Source of the DNA: an uncultured Collinsella sp.
GTDB lineage: Bacteria > Actinomycetota > Coriobacteriia > Coriobacteriales > Coriobacteriaceae
NCBI GenBank assembly: GCA_902482035.1
Contig: CABSYW010000017.1
Coordinates: 1 to 52,022, forward strand
Reading direction: 5' to 3'
DNA: 52,022 nucleotides
The position numbers and the translations under genes were made by a program. The notes below the pieces were generated by a model. That model did not search any database, was not told the origin of the DNA, and was given only the letters and a program-made list of their open reading frames with translations. Within the stretch, counting starts at the first letter, position 1. Every line of letters begins with the position of its first letter. Shown here piece after piece: positions 7,724 to 16,189 of the stretch.

Positions 7724-10501
7724 ATGGCACAGGAATTCACTTTTACCGTTAACGGTGTCGAGCACACGACGACGGAGAATAAACCACTGCTGCGCTATCT
7801 GCGCGACGACCTGCACATTCACTCCGCCAAGGACGGCTGCTCCGAGGGCGCCTGCGGCACCTGCACCATCCATGTGGACGGTGCGGCCGTCAAGGCGTGC
7901 GTACTGACCACCGCTCTTGCCGCCGGCCGTAACATCGTGACCGTCGAGGGCCTGCCCGAGGACGTGCGCGAGGCCTTTGTGTACGCCTTTGGCGCCGTGG
8001 GCGCCGTGCAGTGCGGTTTTTGCATCCCCGGCATGGTCATGGCGGGTGCAGCGCTGATCGCCGAGGACCCCGAGCCCACCGAGGAGCAGATCAAGTACGC
8101 CATCCGTGGCAATGTCTGCCGCTGCACCGGCTACAAAAAGATTATCGAGGGCATTTCGCTGGCAGCTGCGGTGCTCCGTGGCGAAAAGCAGATCGACGAG
8201 GATTTGGAGCGCGGCGACGACTACGGCGTGGGCAAGCGCGCCTTCCGCATCGACGTGCGCAAGAAGGTGCTCGGCGAGGGCAAGTATCCCGACGACATCG
8301 ACGAGCTCGATCAGCCGGGTCTGACCTATGCCAGCGCCGTGCGCTCCAAGTACCCGCGCGCCCGTGTGCTCTCCATCGATACTTCCAAGGCCGAGGCCCT
8401 GCCCGGCGTGGTGGGCATCCTGCGCGCCGAGGACGTGCCGGTCAACCAGGTCGGCCACCTTATCCAGGACTGGGACGTCATGATCGCTCAGGGCGATATC
8501 ACCCGCTGCGTGGGCGATGCCATCGTGCTGGTGGTCGCCGAGGACGAGGCGACGCTCGAGAAGGCCAAGAAGCTCGTAAAGATTGACTACGAGCCGTTGG
8601 AGCCCGTGCGCAACATTGTGGAGGCCAGGGCCGCCGACGCCCCGCGCCTGCATGACAGCTTCGTTGCCTTTGGCAACACAGTGGAGCTCAAGGACAACGT
8701 GTGCCAGAGCCGTCATGTGACGCGCGGCGACGCCGCCAAGGCACTGGCCGAAAGCGCGTTCACCGTGACGCAGCGCTTTACCACGCCCTTTACCGAGCAT
8801 GCCTTCTTGGAGCCCGAGTGTGCCGTTGCCTTCCCGTACAAGAACGGCGTCAAGGTGCAGTCGACCGACCAGGGTGCCTACGATACGCGCAAAGAGTGCG
8901 CTCACATGTTTGGCTGGGATAGCGAGCCCGAGCGCGTGGTTGTAGAGACCATGCTCGTGGGTGGCGGCTTTGGCGGCAAGGAGGACGTGTCCATCCAGCA
9001 CCTGGCCGCGCTCGCCGCCTATAAGTTCCAACGTCCTGTGAAGTGTAAGCTCACGCGTGCCGAGTCGCTCGCTTTCCATCCCAAGCGCCATGCCATGGAC
9101 GGCACCTTTACGCTGGGCTGCGACGCCGAGGGCAACTTTACCGGCCTAGACTGCGAGATCAACTTTGACACCGGCGCCTACGCGTCGCTGTGCGGCCCGG
9201 TGCTCGAGCGCGCCTGTACGCATGCCGTCGGCCCCTACAAGTACCAGAACACCGACATCCGCGGCTTTGGCTACTGCACCAACAACCCGCCCGCCGGTGC
9301 GTACCGCGGCTTTGGCGTTTGCCAGTCCGAGTTTGCGCTCGAGAGCCTGATCGACCTGCTGGCAGAGAAGGTCGGCCTGGATCCGTGGGAGATTCGCTAC
9401 CGCAACGCCATCGAGCCGGGCGAGGTTTTGCCCAACGGTCAGATTGCCGACTGCTCCACGGCGCTGAAGGAGACACTGCTCGAGGTCAAGGATGCCTACT
9501 ATGCGCATCCCGGACACGCCGGTATCGCCTGCGCCATGAAGAACGCCGGCGTGGGCGTTGGCCTGCCCGATGCCGGCCGCTGCAAGATTCGCATCGAGGA
9601 CGGCGTGGCCGTGGTCTATGCCGCCACGTCCGACATCGGCCAGGGCTGCAACACCGTCTTTTTGCAGGACGTTGCCGAGGCATGCGGCCTGCCGCTTCGC
9701 TGCATCGCCAACGGCGAGTGCTCCACCGAGAACGCTCCCGACTCCGGCACCACGTCTGGCTCGCGTCAGACGGTCGTGACCGGCGAGGCCGTGCGCGGCG
9801 CCGCCTTCCTACTGCGCGATGCTATGGTTGGCGTCGAGGCCGGCAAGCCCGCGCCCGATGCTCCCGTGAGCGCACATGGCGACGGCGTCAAGATCGAGTA
9901 CGACGACGGCCGCGCCTATCAGCTTCGCACGCAGGAGCTCGTCGCCGGCCAGGGTATGCATCCTCAGGATCCCGCGGCCGCCATCAAGGCGCTCGAGGGA
10001 TGCGAGTTTGGCTACGTGTACCTGGAGCCGACCGACAAGCTGGGTGCGGATGTTCCCAATCCCAAGAGCCACATCTGCTACGGCTTTGCCACACATGTGG
10101 TCATTTTGGATGATGACGGTCGCGTGAGCGAGGTTTATGCCGCGCACGATTCCGGCAAGGTGGTCAACCCCATCTCCATCCAAGGTCAGATCGAAGGTGG
10201 CGTGCTCATGGGTATGGGCTATGCGCTTACCGAGGACTGGCCGCTCAAGGACTGCGTACCCCAGGCAAGGTACGGTACGCTCGGGTTGTTCCGTGCGCCC
10301 GAGATTCCGGATATCCACGCCATCTACGTGGAGAAGGACGAGCTGCTGCCCGTGGCATACGGCGGCAAGGGCATCGGCGAGATCGCAACAATCCCCACGG
10401 CGCCCGCCGTACAGAACGCCTATCGCGCATTCGACGGCAAGCTGCGTCCGGATCTGCCCATGGTGGATACGCCCTACAGCCGCGCCCGTCGCCGCGGGTA
10501 G
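7724..10501 (+). CDS. Selenium-dependent xanthine dehydrogenase (2Fe-2S + molybdopterin chain)
   Basis: A 925-residue Mo hydroxylase of the xanthine oxidase family. It hydroxylates purine rings and passes electrons through two 2Fe-2S clusters. The N-terminal plant-type cluster uses Cys39, Cys44, Cys47 and Cys59; the second uses Cys97, Cys100, Cys132 and Cys134 (CGFC...CRCTGY). The rest is the molybdopterin domain, with VGGGFGGKED and SDIGQGCNTVFLQDVAE. The small and large subunits are thus fused, while the FAD domain is absent, as in the E. coli XdhD / selenium-dependent xanthine dehydrogenase class. Presence of ygfK, yqeB, yqeC and mocA-like genes supports the labile-selenium Mo cofactor. 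There is no in-frame selenocysteine codon. Confidence 0.92.
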   Translation: MAQEFTFTVNGVEHTTTENKPLLRYLRDDLHIHSAKDGCSEGACGTCTIHVDGAAVKACVLTTALAAGRNIVTVEGLPEDVREAFVYAFGAVGAVQCGFCIPGMVMAGAALIAEDPEPTEEQIKYAIRGNVCRCTGYKKIIEGISLAAAVLRGEKQIDEDLERGDDYGVGKRAFRIDVRKKVLGEGKYPDDIDELDQPGLTYASAVRSKYPRARVLSIDTSKAEALPGVVGILRAEDVPVNQVGHLIQDWDVMIAQGDITRCVGDAIVLVVAEDEATLEKAKKLVKIDYEPLEPVRNIVEARAADAPRLHDSFVAFGNTVELKDNVCQSRHVTRGDAAKALAESAFTVTQRFTTPFTEHAFLEPECAVAFPYKNGVKVQSTDQGAYDTRKECAHMFGWDSEPERVVVETMLVGGGFGGKEDVSIQHLAALAAYKFQRPVKCKLTRAESLAFHPKRHAMDGTFTLGCDAEGNFTGLDCEINFDTGAYASLCGPVLERACTHAVGPYKYQNTDIRGFGYCTNNPPAGAYRGFGVCQSEFALESLIDLLAEKVGLDPWEIRYRNAIEPGEVLPNGQIADCSTALKETLLEVKDAYYAHPGHAGIACAMKNAGVGVGLPDAGRCKIRIEDGVAVVYAATSDIGQGCNTVFLQDVAEACGLPLRCIANGECSTENAPDSGTTSGSRQTVVTGEAVRGAAFLLRDAMVGVEAGKPAPDAPVSAHGDGVKIEYDDGRAYQLRTQELVAGQGMHPQDPAAAIKALEGCEFGYVYLEPTDKLGADVPNPKSHICYGFATHVVILDDDGRVSEVYAAHDSGKVVNPISIQGQIEGGVLMGMGYALTEDWPLKDCVPQARYGTLGLFRAPEIPDIHAIYVEKDELLPVAYGGKGIGEIATIPTAPAVQNAYRAFDGKLRPDLPMVDTPYSRARRRG

Positions 10502-10570
10502 GGTAGAGCGTGGACGGCCATTGTTGACGGGCCGTTCGCGCTCAACATCAACTACATACGCTGCGCCTTT

Positions 10571-10605
10571 GGCCCCCGGCTCCATCGCGAGCCGGGGCCT
10601 TTTGT
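10571..10605 (+). terminator. Terminator after the xdh operon
   Basis: A stem of GC-rich sequence (CCCCGGCTC pairing with GAGCCGGGG, about 10573-10598) is followed by CCTTTTGTTT. It lies 70 bp after the xdh stop and closes the first purine operon. Confidence 0.8.
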
Positions 10606-10682
10606 TTGGAGCGGAGGCCGCGTCTCGGAACGGGTCGTGCTTTCCTTTTGAGCCTCGGGACTGCGGACGATTTCTTGGACCG

Positions 10683-10956
10683 TTACGCGGCCCTTCCCAG
10701 TGCGGCGCGGAACTCGGCCGGCGTGCGGCCGCCGAGCGCATTGCTGCGCCTCTCCGTATTGTATCGGCCGATCCAGCCCCCCGAGCTCCTCGATGAAGCG
10801 GGCGGGGGTCCAGCCCGACCAGTCCCCGCCGTGCCAGAACTCCCTCTCGAGCAGGCCGAAGAAGCCCTCCATCGCCGCGTTGTCTGGGCTGCAGCCCTTG
10901 GCGGACATGCTCCTGGCGAGGCCGTGCCCCTCGCAGATCGAAATCCGGCCGGGCCA
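10683..10956 (-). pseudogene. IS3-family transposase (OrfB) C-terminal relic, frameshifted
   Basis: On the minus strand the sequence reads RSMSAKGCSPDNAAMEGFFG, continuing to EELGG. After a frameshift it reads WIGRYNTERRSNALGGRTPA and ends in TAA at 10685-10683. This is the end of an IS3-type DDE integrase: the SxKGxxxDNA..E block holds the last catalytic Glu. The break is in a run of six C on the plus strand (10777-10782); five would restore the frame. The N-terminal two thirds, including the DD residues, is missing, so the copy is dead. It lies exactly between the two halves of the purine locus. Confidence 0.85.
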
Positions 10957-10962
10957 GCGGTA

Positions 10963-11045
10963 CGGAAATGTGTCGAAATAGGCACCTTAAAACTTCGGAA
11001 AAGTGTCAAATTCGATGGGCAAATTATCCGGAAAAGTGTAGCTGG
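10963..11045. repeat. Three 33-bp-spaced direct repeats (possible IS21-type end)
   Basis: The motif CGGAAAWGTGT starts at 10963, 10996 and 11029, exactly 33 bp apart; the first two copies continue as TCRAAT. Such regularly spaced copies at an end are typical of multiple transposase-binding sites in IS21-type elements. No IS21 gene is visible here. Next to the IS3 relic this looks like a scar of a second element. Confidence 0.5.
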
Positions 11046-11109
11046 ATGACAAAACAGCACTTAGAAGCTGGTGCTGAATGCGGGATCCTGCGGCTGCCTT
11101 CAGCCCTCG

Positions 11110-12096
11110 CTACTCGTCGTCTCCGTCGTTGGGGTCGCCCTTGAGGGTGTTGATGTCCAGGTACTGGTTATCGTCCTCTTTTTGCTGGGTTTCCGACTCC
11201 GTTTGGGTGGGGCCGCGGAACAGCTGGAATCCCTCAAACGCAATGACACCGAGCAGGGCAATGATAATGGCGATAAAGGCAACCTTGACTGCCTGCGGAA
11301 ATTCTGAGAAACGCAGCGCCTTTTCCTCGGCGTAATAATCGGCGAAGCGCTCTTCGCCCGTGCTTTTGGTATACGCCGGCGCGGACGCGGCCTCCGGGTC
11401 ATATTCCGGTGCGGGCGTGGCAGCGTACGGATCGTTGAGATAATCGCTCGATGCGGTGCCATAATCCTCGGTCTCGATGCGACCGTTGCCAGCATAGCCA
11501 TCGGAATAATCGGAATATGCCGCACCGCCCTCATAGTCCGCGGCGCTCGTGTTGGCGGCAAAAAGCGGGTTAACTGGAACGTCGAGCGCCGGCATGCCGG
11601 TAGAGGTCTCATCCAGATCGGCTGCAGCCCAGGAATCGTAGGCAACCTGATGGAAAACGGGCTCATCGAGCCTTGCGACCGGAGGCTTGCGTGCCGCAGG
11701 AACAGGCAACTGCTGGGCGCTGTACATAACGGTGCTGTCGGCCGATTTGCCCTGCGTCGCTGCAGCGAGAAATGCCGCCGTCTCGGACGGGTCGCTTGCG
11801 GGGCGGGGAGCGGGCGTGGGCGCCGAAGTGGGTGCGGGCGTAGGCGCGGGCGTCGAAACAGGCGACTGCGCAGGAGTCGGCGCAGATGCGGGCTTAGGCG
11901 CAAGTGCGGGATTGGGACTTGACGGGCGAGCCCCGCCGCCCATGAGTTCGTCGGCGGTCCACGGGCGATCATCCATCACATCGTCAAGGCTCAGCGAAAA
12001 CAGGTCGTCTTCACCCTCATCGAACATGCGGTGCACATGTCCACCAATTGCCGGAATCAATCCGCGACCGGTGCATGATGCCTTGCTCAACGCCAT
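11110..12096 (-). CDS. Unrecognised single-span membrane protein with Ala/Pro linker
   Basis: A 328-residue protein I do not recognise. It starts MALSKASCTGRG after AAAGGATG; a TATAAT lies on the minus strand at 12136-12131. The N-terminal 60 residues are mixed and acidic (FDEGEDDLFSLSLDDVMDD). A long Ala/Pro-rich low-complexity segment with PAPTPAP-type repeats follows, then an acidic Tyr-rich stretch. One membrane span, VKVAFIAIIIALLGVIAFEG, lies near residue 285 and is followed by a short acidic tail. The layout fits a cytoplasmic, disordered domain anchored by one C-terminal helix. It stands between the two purine operons with the second regulator upstream on the same strand, but nothing ties it to purine metabolism. 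It may be ordinary chromosome exposed by the insertion scar. Confidence 0.7.
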   Translation of the reverse strand: MALSKASCTGRGLIPAIGGHVHRMFDEGEDDLFSLSLDDVMDDRPWTADELMGGGARPSSPNPALAPKPASAPTPAQSPVSTPAPTPAPTSAPTPAPRPASDPSETAAFLAAATQGKSADSTVMYSAQQLPVPAARKPPVARLDEPVFHQVAYDSWAAADLDETSTGMPALDVPVNPLFAANTSAADYEGGAAYSDYSDGYAGNGRIETEDYGTASSDYLNDPYAATPAPEYDPEAASAPAYTKSTGEERFADYYAEEKALRFSEFPQAVKVAFIAIIIALLGVIAFEGFQLFRGPTQTESETQQKEDDNQYLDINTLKGDPNDGDDE

Positions 12097-12219
12097 TCTG
12101 TCCCATCCTTTCGAAATACTAATGACATCGATTATATGGAACTTCCCAAGCGGCTCGGTCTTGGATTCGTGCTTTCCAGAACTCGCGCCCAAAAGGGGAG
12201 GGGCAATCCAGGCGAGTGC

Positions 12220-12873
12220 CTACTTGTCGCCGGCCGCCGCCTTGGCCTCATTGAGGTAGCTATAGAAGCTGTACTTGGAGATGCCAAAGAACTCGCAGGC
12301 GCGCTCGCTCGACTTGGAAATGAGGAAGGCACCGCGACGGTCGAGGTAGCCAATGGCGCGGATGCGCTCGTCTTTGGTCATGAGTGCCGCGGGCTTGCCC
12401 ACAAACTGCTCGCACTCGTGCAGCAGGTCCTCGAGCAGGTCGCCGATGTTCTTGGTAATGGGCTCGGGCTCGGTATAGCCCGTGCCGCCGGTGCCGGTAA
12501 AGGCGTCGAGCGAACGCTCAAAAGCCTTCATAAGCGTAATGTCAAAGTTGATGCCCAAAATGCCGACGGGCTTGCCCTCGTCGTTGCGGATAAAGATGGT
12601 CGAGGACTTGAGCAGCTTGCCATCGGTGGTTTTGGTGAGGTATGGCTCGCGGTCGTGCACGTCGGTGGTGCCCTCGTGCATGGACTCAAACACAATATGG
12701 CTGGGGCCGTCACCCAGTTTGCGCCCGCTGACGTGGCCGTTTTCGATCACTACGATGGAGTGGTCCACGTCCTCGGTCTCCAGATCGTGGACGACGACTT
12801 CGCAGTTGGGGCCAAATTGGAGCGCCAGGCCGTGTGCAAGGCGCTTGTAAAACTCAATCTGTGCGGGGGTCAT
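12220..12873 (-). CDS. YheO/DauR-type transcriptional regulator, second copy
   Basis: A 217-residue regulator of the same family as 117-773. The PAS-like half contains CEVVVHDLETEDVDHSIVVI and SGRKLGDGPSH; the C-terminal helix-turn-helix is ACEFFGISKYSFYSYLNEAK. ATG at 12873 is chosen because AGGAAGG lies just upstream; the open frame extends to 12948 without a site. It is divergent from ygeX across a 277-bp region carrying two identical palindromes (12993-13058). These are plausible operators for this protein. It probably controls the ygeXYW/hyuA run, as its homologue would control the permease run. Confidence 0.85.
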   Translation of the reverse strand: MTPAQIEFYKRLAHGLALQFGPNCEVVVHDLETEDVDHSIVVIENGHVSGRKLGDGPSHIVFESMHEGTTDVHDREPYLTKTTDGKLLKSSTIFIRNDEGKPVGILGINFDITLMKAFERSLDAFTGTGGTGYTEPEPITKNIGDLLEDLLHECEQFVGKPAALMTKDERIRAIGYLDRRGAFLISKSSERACEFFGISKYSFYSYLNEAKAAAGDK

Positions 12874-12992
12874 GGGTGCCTTCCTAAAAATTAGTTTGGG
12901 CACACTTTGCCATAAACCACATCTGTTCGCAAACAAATCCATCAACAAGGCAATTCATGACCGTTCGGCGGCGAAAAAGTACCGATTACGGC

Positions 12993-13058
12993 AACAAACA
13001 ATTTGTTAGGTTTGCCAATCAAAAAGTGTGATAGAACAGTGCTAACAAACTTTTTGTT
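12993..13058. promoter_or_regulatory. Twin operators AACAAA-N3-TTTGTT upstream of ygeX
   Basis: Two identical 6-3-6 palindromes occupy 12993-13007 and 13044-13058, with spacers CAA and CTT. Their centres are 51 bp apart, about five helical turns, which would put both on one DNA face and allow looping or cooperative binding. A further AACAAA half-site is at 12932-12937 and a TGTT/AACA dyad at 12924-12935, close to the regulator gene. The sites lie 93-158 bp before the ygeX start. Binding by the neighbouring YheO-type regulator is inference. Confidence 0.6.
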
Positions 13059-13150
13059 TGGCATCCACATAAAAGTTCAGTCGCATGAATGGGAATGGGC
13101 TGAAACGCGTATGCGGGGGCCGGCAAGAGAGGACTTAAGGAGTTCACCGT

Positions 13151-14365
13151 ATGGCCGATAAGATCCAGTGGGCGGGCAACACGATGCCCAAGAGCGATGA
13201 CAAGCACTTGGGAATCATGAGCCTCGACCACGTGAAGAAGGCCCGCGCCTTCCACCAGTCGTTCCCTCAATATACCGTCACCCCGCTTGCCCGCCTGGAC
13301 GGTCAGGCTGCGCGCTTGGGTCTGTCCAACCTGTGCGTTAAGGACGAGAGCTATCGCTTTGGCCTCAACGCCTTTAAGGTCCTGGGCGGCTCGTTTGCCA
13401 TGGCCAACTACATTGCCGACGAGACCGGCAAGGACGTTGCCGAGTGCACCTTCGATTACCTGACCTCTGATCAGCTTGCCAAGGACTTTGGCCAGGCCAC
13501 CTTCTTTACCGCCACCGACGGCAACCACGGCCGCGGTGTGGCATGGGCTGCCAACAAGCTGGGCCAGAAGGCCGTCGTGCACATGCCCAAGGGTTCCACC
13601 AAGCCCCGCTTCGATAACATCGCCGCCGAGGGCGCCACGGTGACCATCGAAGAGGTCAACTACGACGAGTGCGTGCGCATGGCCGCCGCCGAGGCTGACG
13701 CCTGCGAGCGCGGCGTCATCGTTCAGGACACCGCCTGGGAGGGCTACGAGAAGATCCCGTCTTGGATCATGGAGGGCTACGGCACCATGGCTTCCGAGGC
13801 TGCCGAGCAGCTGCGCGAGATGGCCATCAACCGCCCGACGCACGTGTTTGTCCAGGCTGGCGTGGGCTCGCTGGCTGGCGCCGTGGTGGGCTACTTCACC
13901 AACCTGTATCCCGATAACCCGCCCACCTTCGTCGTGGTCGAGTGCTCGCCTGCCGCCTGCCTGTACAAGGGCGCTGCCGCCGGCGACGGCGATCCGCGCA
14001 TCGTGGACGGTGACATGCCCTCCATCATGGCCGGTCTGTGCTGCGGCGAGCCCAACATCCTGGGCTGGGATATCCTGCGCAACCACGCTACCGCCTTCGT
14101 GTCCTGCCCCGACTGGGTCACCGCTCGCGGCATGCGCACCCTGGGCGCTCCCGAGAAGGGCGACCCGCGCGTCATCTCCGGCGAGTCCGGCGCGGTGACC
14201 ACTGGCCTGGTCGAGACCCTCATGCTCGATCCCGAGTACGCCGAGCTCAAGGAACTCATCAGCCTGGACAAGACGAGCTCCGTGCTCTGCTTCTCCACCG
14301 AGGGCGACACGGACCCCGACCAGTACCGTCGCATCGTCTGGGAGGGCGAGTACCCCACCTGCTAG
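13151..14365 (+). CDS. ygeX: Diaminopropionate ammonia-lyase
   Basis: A 404-residue PLP enzyme that cleaves 2,3-diaminopropionate to pyruvate and two ammonia. The Schiff-base lysine is Lys76 in LNAFKVLGG, and the phosphate-binding glycine region follows. ATDGNHGRGVAWAA and VFVQAGVGSLAGAV are typical of the threonine-dehydratase fold II family. The start follows TTAAGGAG. It leads the second run (ygeX, ygeY, ygeW, mocA-like, hyuA), a fixed grouping in anaerobic purine degraders where diaminopropionate-type fragments are thought to arise from the opened ring. The enzyme activity is well known; the place in this organism's pathway is inferred from neighbours. Confidence 0.93.
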   Translation: MADKIQWAGNTMPKSDDKHLGIMSLDHVKKARAFHQSFPQYTVTPLARLDGQAARLGLSNLCVKDESYRFGLNAFKVLGGSFAMANYIADETGKDVAECTFDYLTSDQLAKDFGQATFFTATDGNHGRGVAWAANKLGQKAVVHMPKGSTKPRFDNIAAEGATVTIEEVNYDECVRMAAAEADACERGVIVQDTAWEGYEKIPSWIMEGYGTMASEAAEQLREMAINRPTHVFVQAGVGSLAGAVVGYFTNLYPDNPPTFVVVECSPAACLYKGAAAGDGDPRIVDGDMPSIMAGLCCGEPNILGWDILRNHATAFVSCPDWVTARGMRTLGAPEKGDPRVISGESGAVTTGLVETLMLDPEYAELKELISLDKTSSVLCFSTEGDTDPDQYRRIVWEGEYPTC

Positions 14366-14374
14366 CAGACTGAC

Positions 14375-14498
14375 CTGTCCGGAGGCAGCCGGAGGACTTT
14401 ACTCCCTGCTCGGACAGTCCTGCTCGCACGGAGAGCACATTAAGTGCTCTCCGGCTCGTGCGGAACTCGCGACGGAGCAAAGTCCTCCGTCCGCCTCC
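14375..14498 (+). other. Large nested hairpin between ygeX and ygeY
   Basis: A 25-base arm (14381-14405) pairs with 14474-14498 at 22 of 25 positions. Inside it, GGAGAGCAC (14430-14438) pairs perfectly with 14444-14452 around ATTAA. An alternative helix, CTGTCCG (14375-14381) with CGGACAG (14411-14417), would compete with the outer fold. No U-run follows. It may be a mutually exclusive RNA switch, a processing or stabilising element, or a mobile palindrome. Confidence 0.55.
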
Positions 14499-14602
14499 TA
14501 TGGTTACTTGCTTGTGGGGTGCTCGATCTCACGCTGCTTGGCACAAGTGATTTATCTGAAATATCTACCTGTAGGTAAACCCTTGTAGAAAGGTTGACTG
14601 TT

Positions 14603-15988
14603 ATGACTAAGGAACTCGATTTCGAGGCAATTAAAAACGCTGCTGAGTCCCACCGTGCTGATATGACGCGTTTTCTTCGCGCAATGATTAGCCATCCCTC
14701 TGAGTCTTGCGAGGAGGGTGAGGTTGTCGCTTGCATCAAGGCCGAGATGGAGAGCCTTGGCTATGACGAGGTCAAGGTCGACGGCCTGGGCAACGTCATG
14801 GGCTTTATGGGCGAGGGCGACAAGATCATCGCCATCGACTCCCACATCGACACCGTCGGCATCGGCAACATCGAGAACTGGGACGCCGATCCCTATGAGG
14901 GCTACGAGACCGACGAGATCATCTACGGCCGCGGCGGCTCTGACCAGGAGGGCGGCATGGCTTCTGCTACCTATGCTGCCAAGATGATGAAGGACATGGG
15001 CCTCATCCCCGAGGGCTACAAGATCATGGTCGTCGGCACCGTCCAGGAAGAGGACTGCGACGGCATGTGCTGGCAGTACATCTACAACAAGGACGGCATT
15101 AAGCCCGAGTTTGTCATTTCCACTGAGCCCACCGACGGCGGCATCTATCGCGGTCACCGCGGCCGTATGGAGATCCGCGTCGACGTTCACGGTACCTCCT
15201 GCCACGGCTCTGCTCCCGACCGCGGCGACAACGCCATCTACAAGATGGCTGACATCATCGCTGACGTCCGCGCCCTCAACAACAACGGCTGCGACGAGTC
15301 GACCGACATCAAGGGCCTCGTCAAGATGCTCGACCCCAAGTACAACCCCGAGCACTACGAGGATGCCCGCTTCCTGGGTCGCGGCACCTGCACCGTCAGC
15401 CAGATCTTCTACACCAGCCCCAGCCGTTGCGCCGTGGCCGATTCCTGCGCCATCTCCATCGACCGTCGTATGACCGCCGGCGAGACCTGGGAGTCCTGCC
15501 TGGACGAGATTCGTAACCTGCCGGCTGCCAAGAAGTACGGCGACGACGTGAAGGTCTCCATGTACATGTACGACCGTCCGTCCTGGACCGGCGAGGTCTA
15601 CGAGACCGAGGCTTACTTCCCCACGTGGATCAACAAGGAGACCGCTCCGCACGTCAAGGCCCTCGTCGACGCCCATAAGGCCATGTTCGGTGACGAGCGC
15701 ATCGGCTGCGAGCCCAGCATGGACAAGCGCACCGGTCGTCCGCTGTGCGACAAGTGGACCTTCTCCACGAACTGCGTCTCCATCCAGGGCCGCTATGGCA
15801 TCCCCTGCGTGGGCTTTGGCCCGGGTGCCGAGTCTCAGGCTCACGCTCCCAACGAGGTCACCTACAAGGACGACCTGGTCACCGCTGCCGCCATGTACGT
15901 GGCTGCCCTGAACCTCTACGATCCGAGCCAGGCCGATGGCGACGCCACCGTGTTCCGCGCCGGTCTGACCAACAACAAGATCGACTAG
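14603..15988 (+). CDS. ygeY: YgeY, selenium-metabolism-linked M20 hydrolase
   Basis: A 461-residue zinc hydrolase of the M20/ArgE/DapE fold. Metal and catalytic motifs are in order: IDSHIDTVG (His81, Asp83), GRGGSDQEGG (Asp114) and VQEED (Glu149 and Glu150). A lid domain follows from about residue 185. ATG at 14603 is preferred to TTG at 14594, because GAAAGG lies at a proper distance. YgeY regularly accompanies ygeX and ygeW with Se-dependent hydroxylases and probably hydrolyses an amide of an opened purine. The substrate cannot be read here. A 237-bp spacer with a large hairpin and a weak promoter-like TTGGCA near 14538 precedes it, so expression may be partly independent of ygeX. Confidence 0.92.
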   Translation: MTKELDFEAIKNAAESHRADMTRFLRAMISHPSESCEEGEVVACIKAEMESLGYDEVKVDGLGNVMGFMGEGDKIIAIDSHIDTVGIGNIENWDADPYEGYETDEIIYGRGGSDQEGGMASATYAAKMMKDMGLIPEGYKIMVVGTVQEEDCDGMCWQYIYNKDGIKPEFVISTEPTDGGIYRGHRGRMEIRVDVHGTSCHGSAPDRGDNAIYKMADIIADVRALNNNGCDESTDIKGLVKMLDPKYNPEHYEDARFLGRGTCTVSQIFYTSPSRCAVADSCAISIDRRMTAGETWESCLDEIRNLPAAKKYGDDVKVSMYMYDRPSWTGEVYETEAYFPTWINKETAPHVKALVDAHKAMFGDERIGCEPSMDKRTGRPLCDKWTFSTNCVSIQGRYGIPCVGFGPGAESQAHAPNEVTYKDDLVTAAAMYVAALNLYDPSQADGDATVFRAGLTNNKID

Positions 15989-16106
15989 TCCCATTCCTCG
16001 ATTTTGTTGAGCCGGGGGCCGCTTGTGTCCCCGGCACCCCCTGTTGACTTGGGGCCCGCGGTCGTTATCTCCCATGCTTCCTCAACGGTGGCGGGTCCTC
16101 GTCATG

Positions 16107-16146
16107 GTGCTCTGCATGTTCTAGCCACACGCGCATGCCGGAGCAC
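16107..16146 (+). other. Imperfect hairpin in the ygeW leader
   Basis: GTGCTCTGCATG (16107-16118) pairs with GCATGCCGGAGCAC (16133-16146), leaving one small bulge. It lies 44 bases before the ygeW start. Another G/C stem (GCCGGGG/CCCCGGC, about 16011-16036) follows the ygeY stop. Neither has a U-run. Confidence 0.45.
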
Positions 16147-16189
16147 ATCTACTCATTGCGATCGTTTCATCTTTAGAAAGGATATTTAC

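Noticed and set aside
7196..9091. Long antisense frame over the ferredoxin and xdh
   Set aside because: Mirror frame of strongly G/C-ending codons; its His/Gly/Val-rich composition is typical of such shadows.
7724..10501. Selenocysteine in xanthine dehydrogenase
   Set aside because: The frame is open with no internal TGA. Selenium in this class is part of the cofactor, not of the chain.
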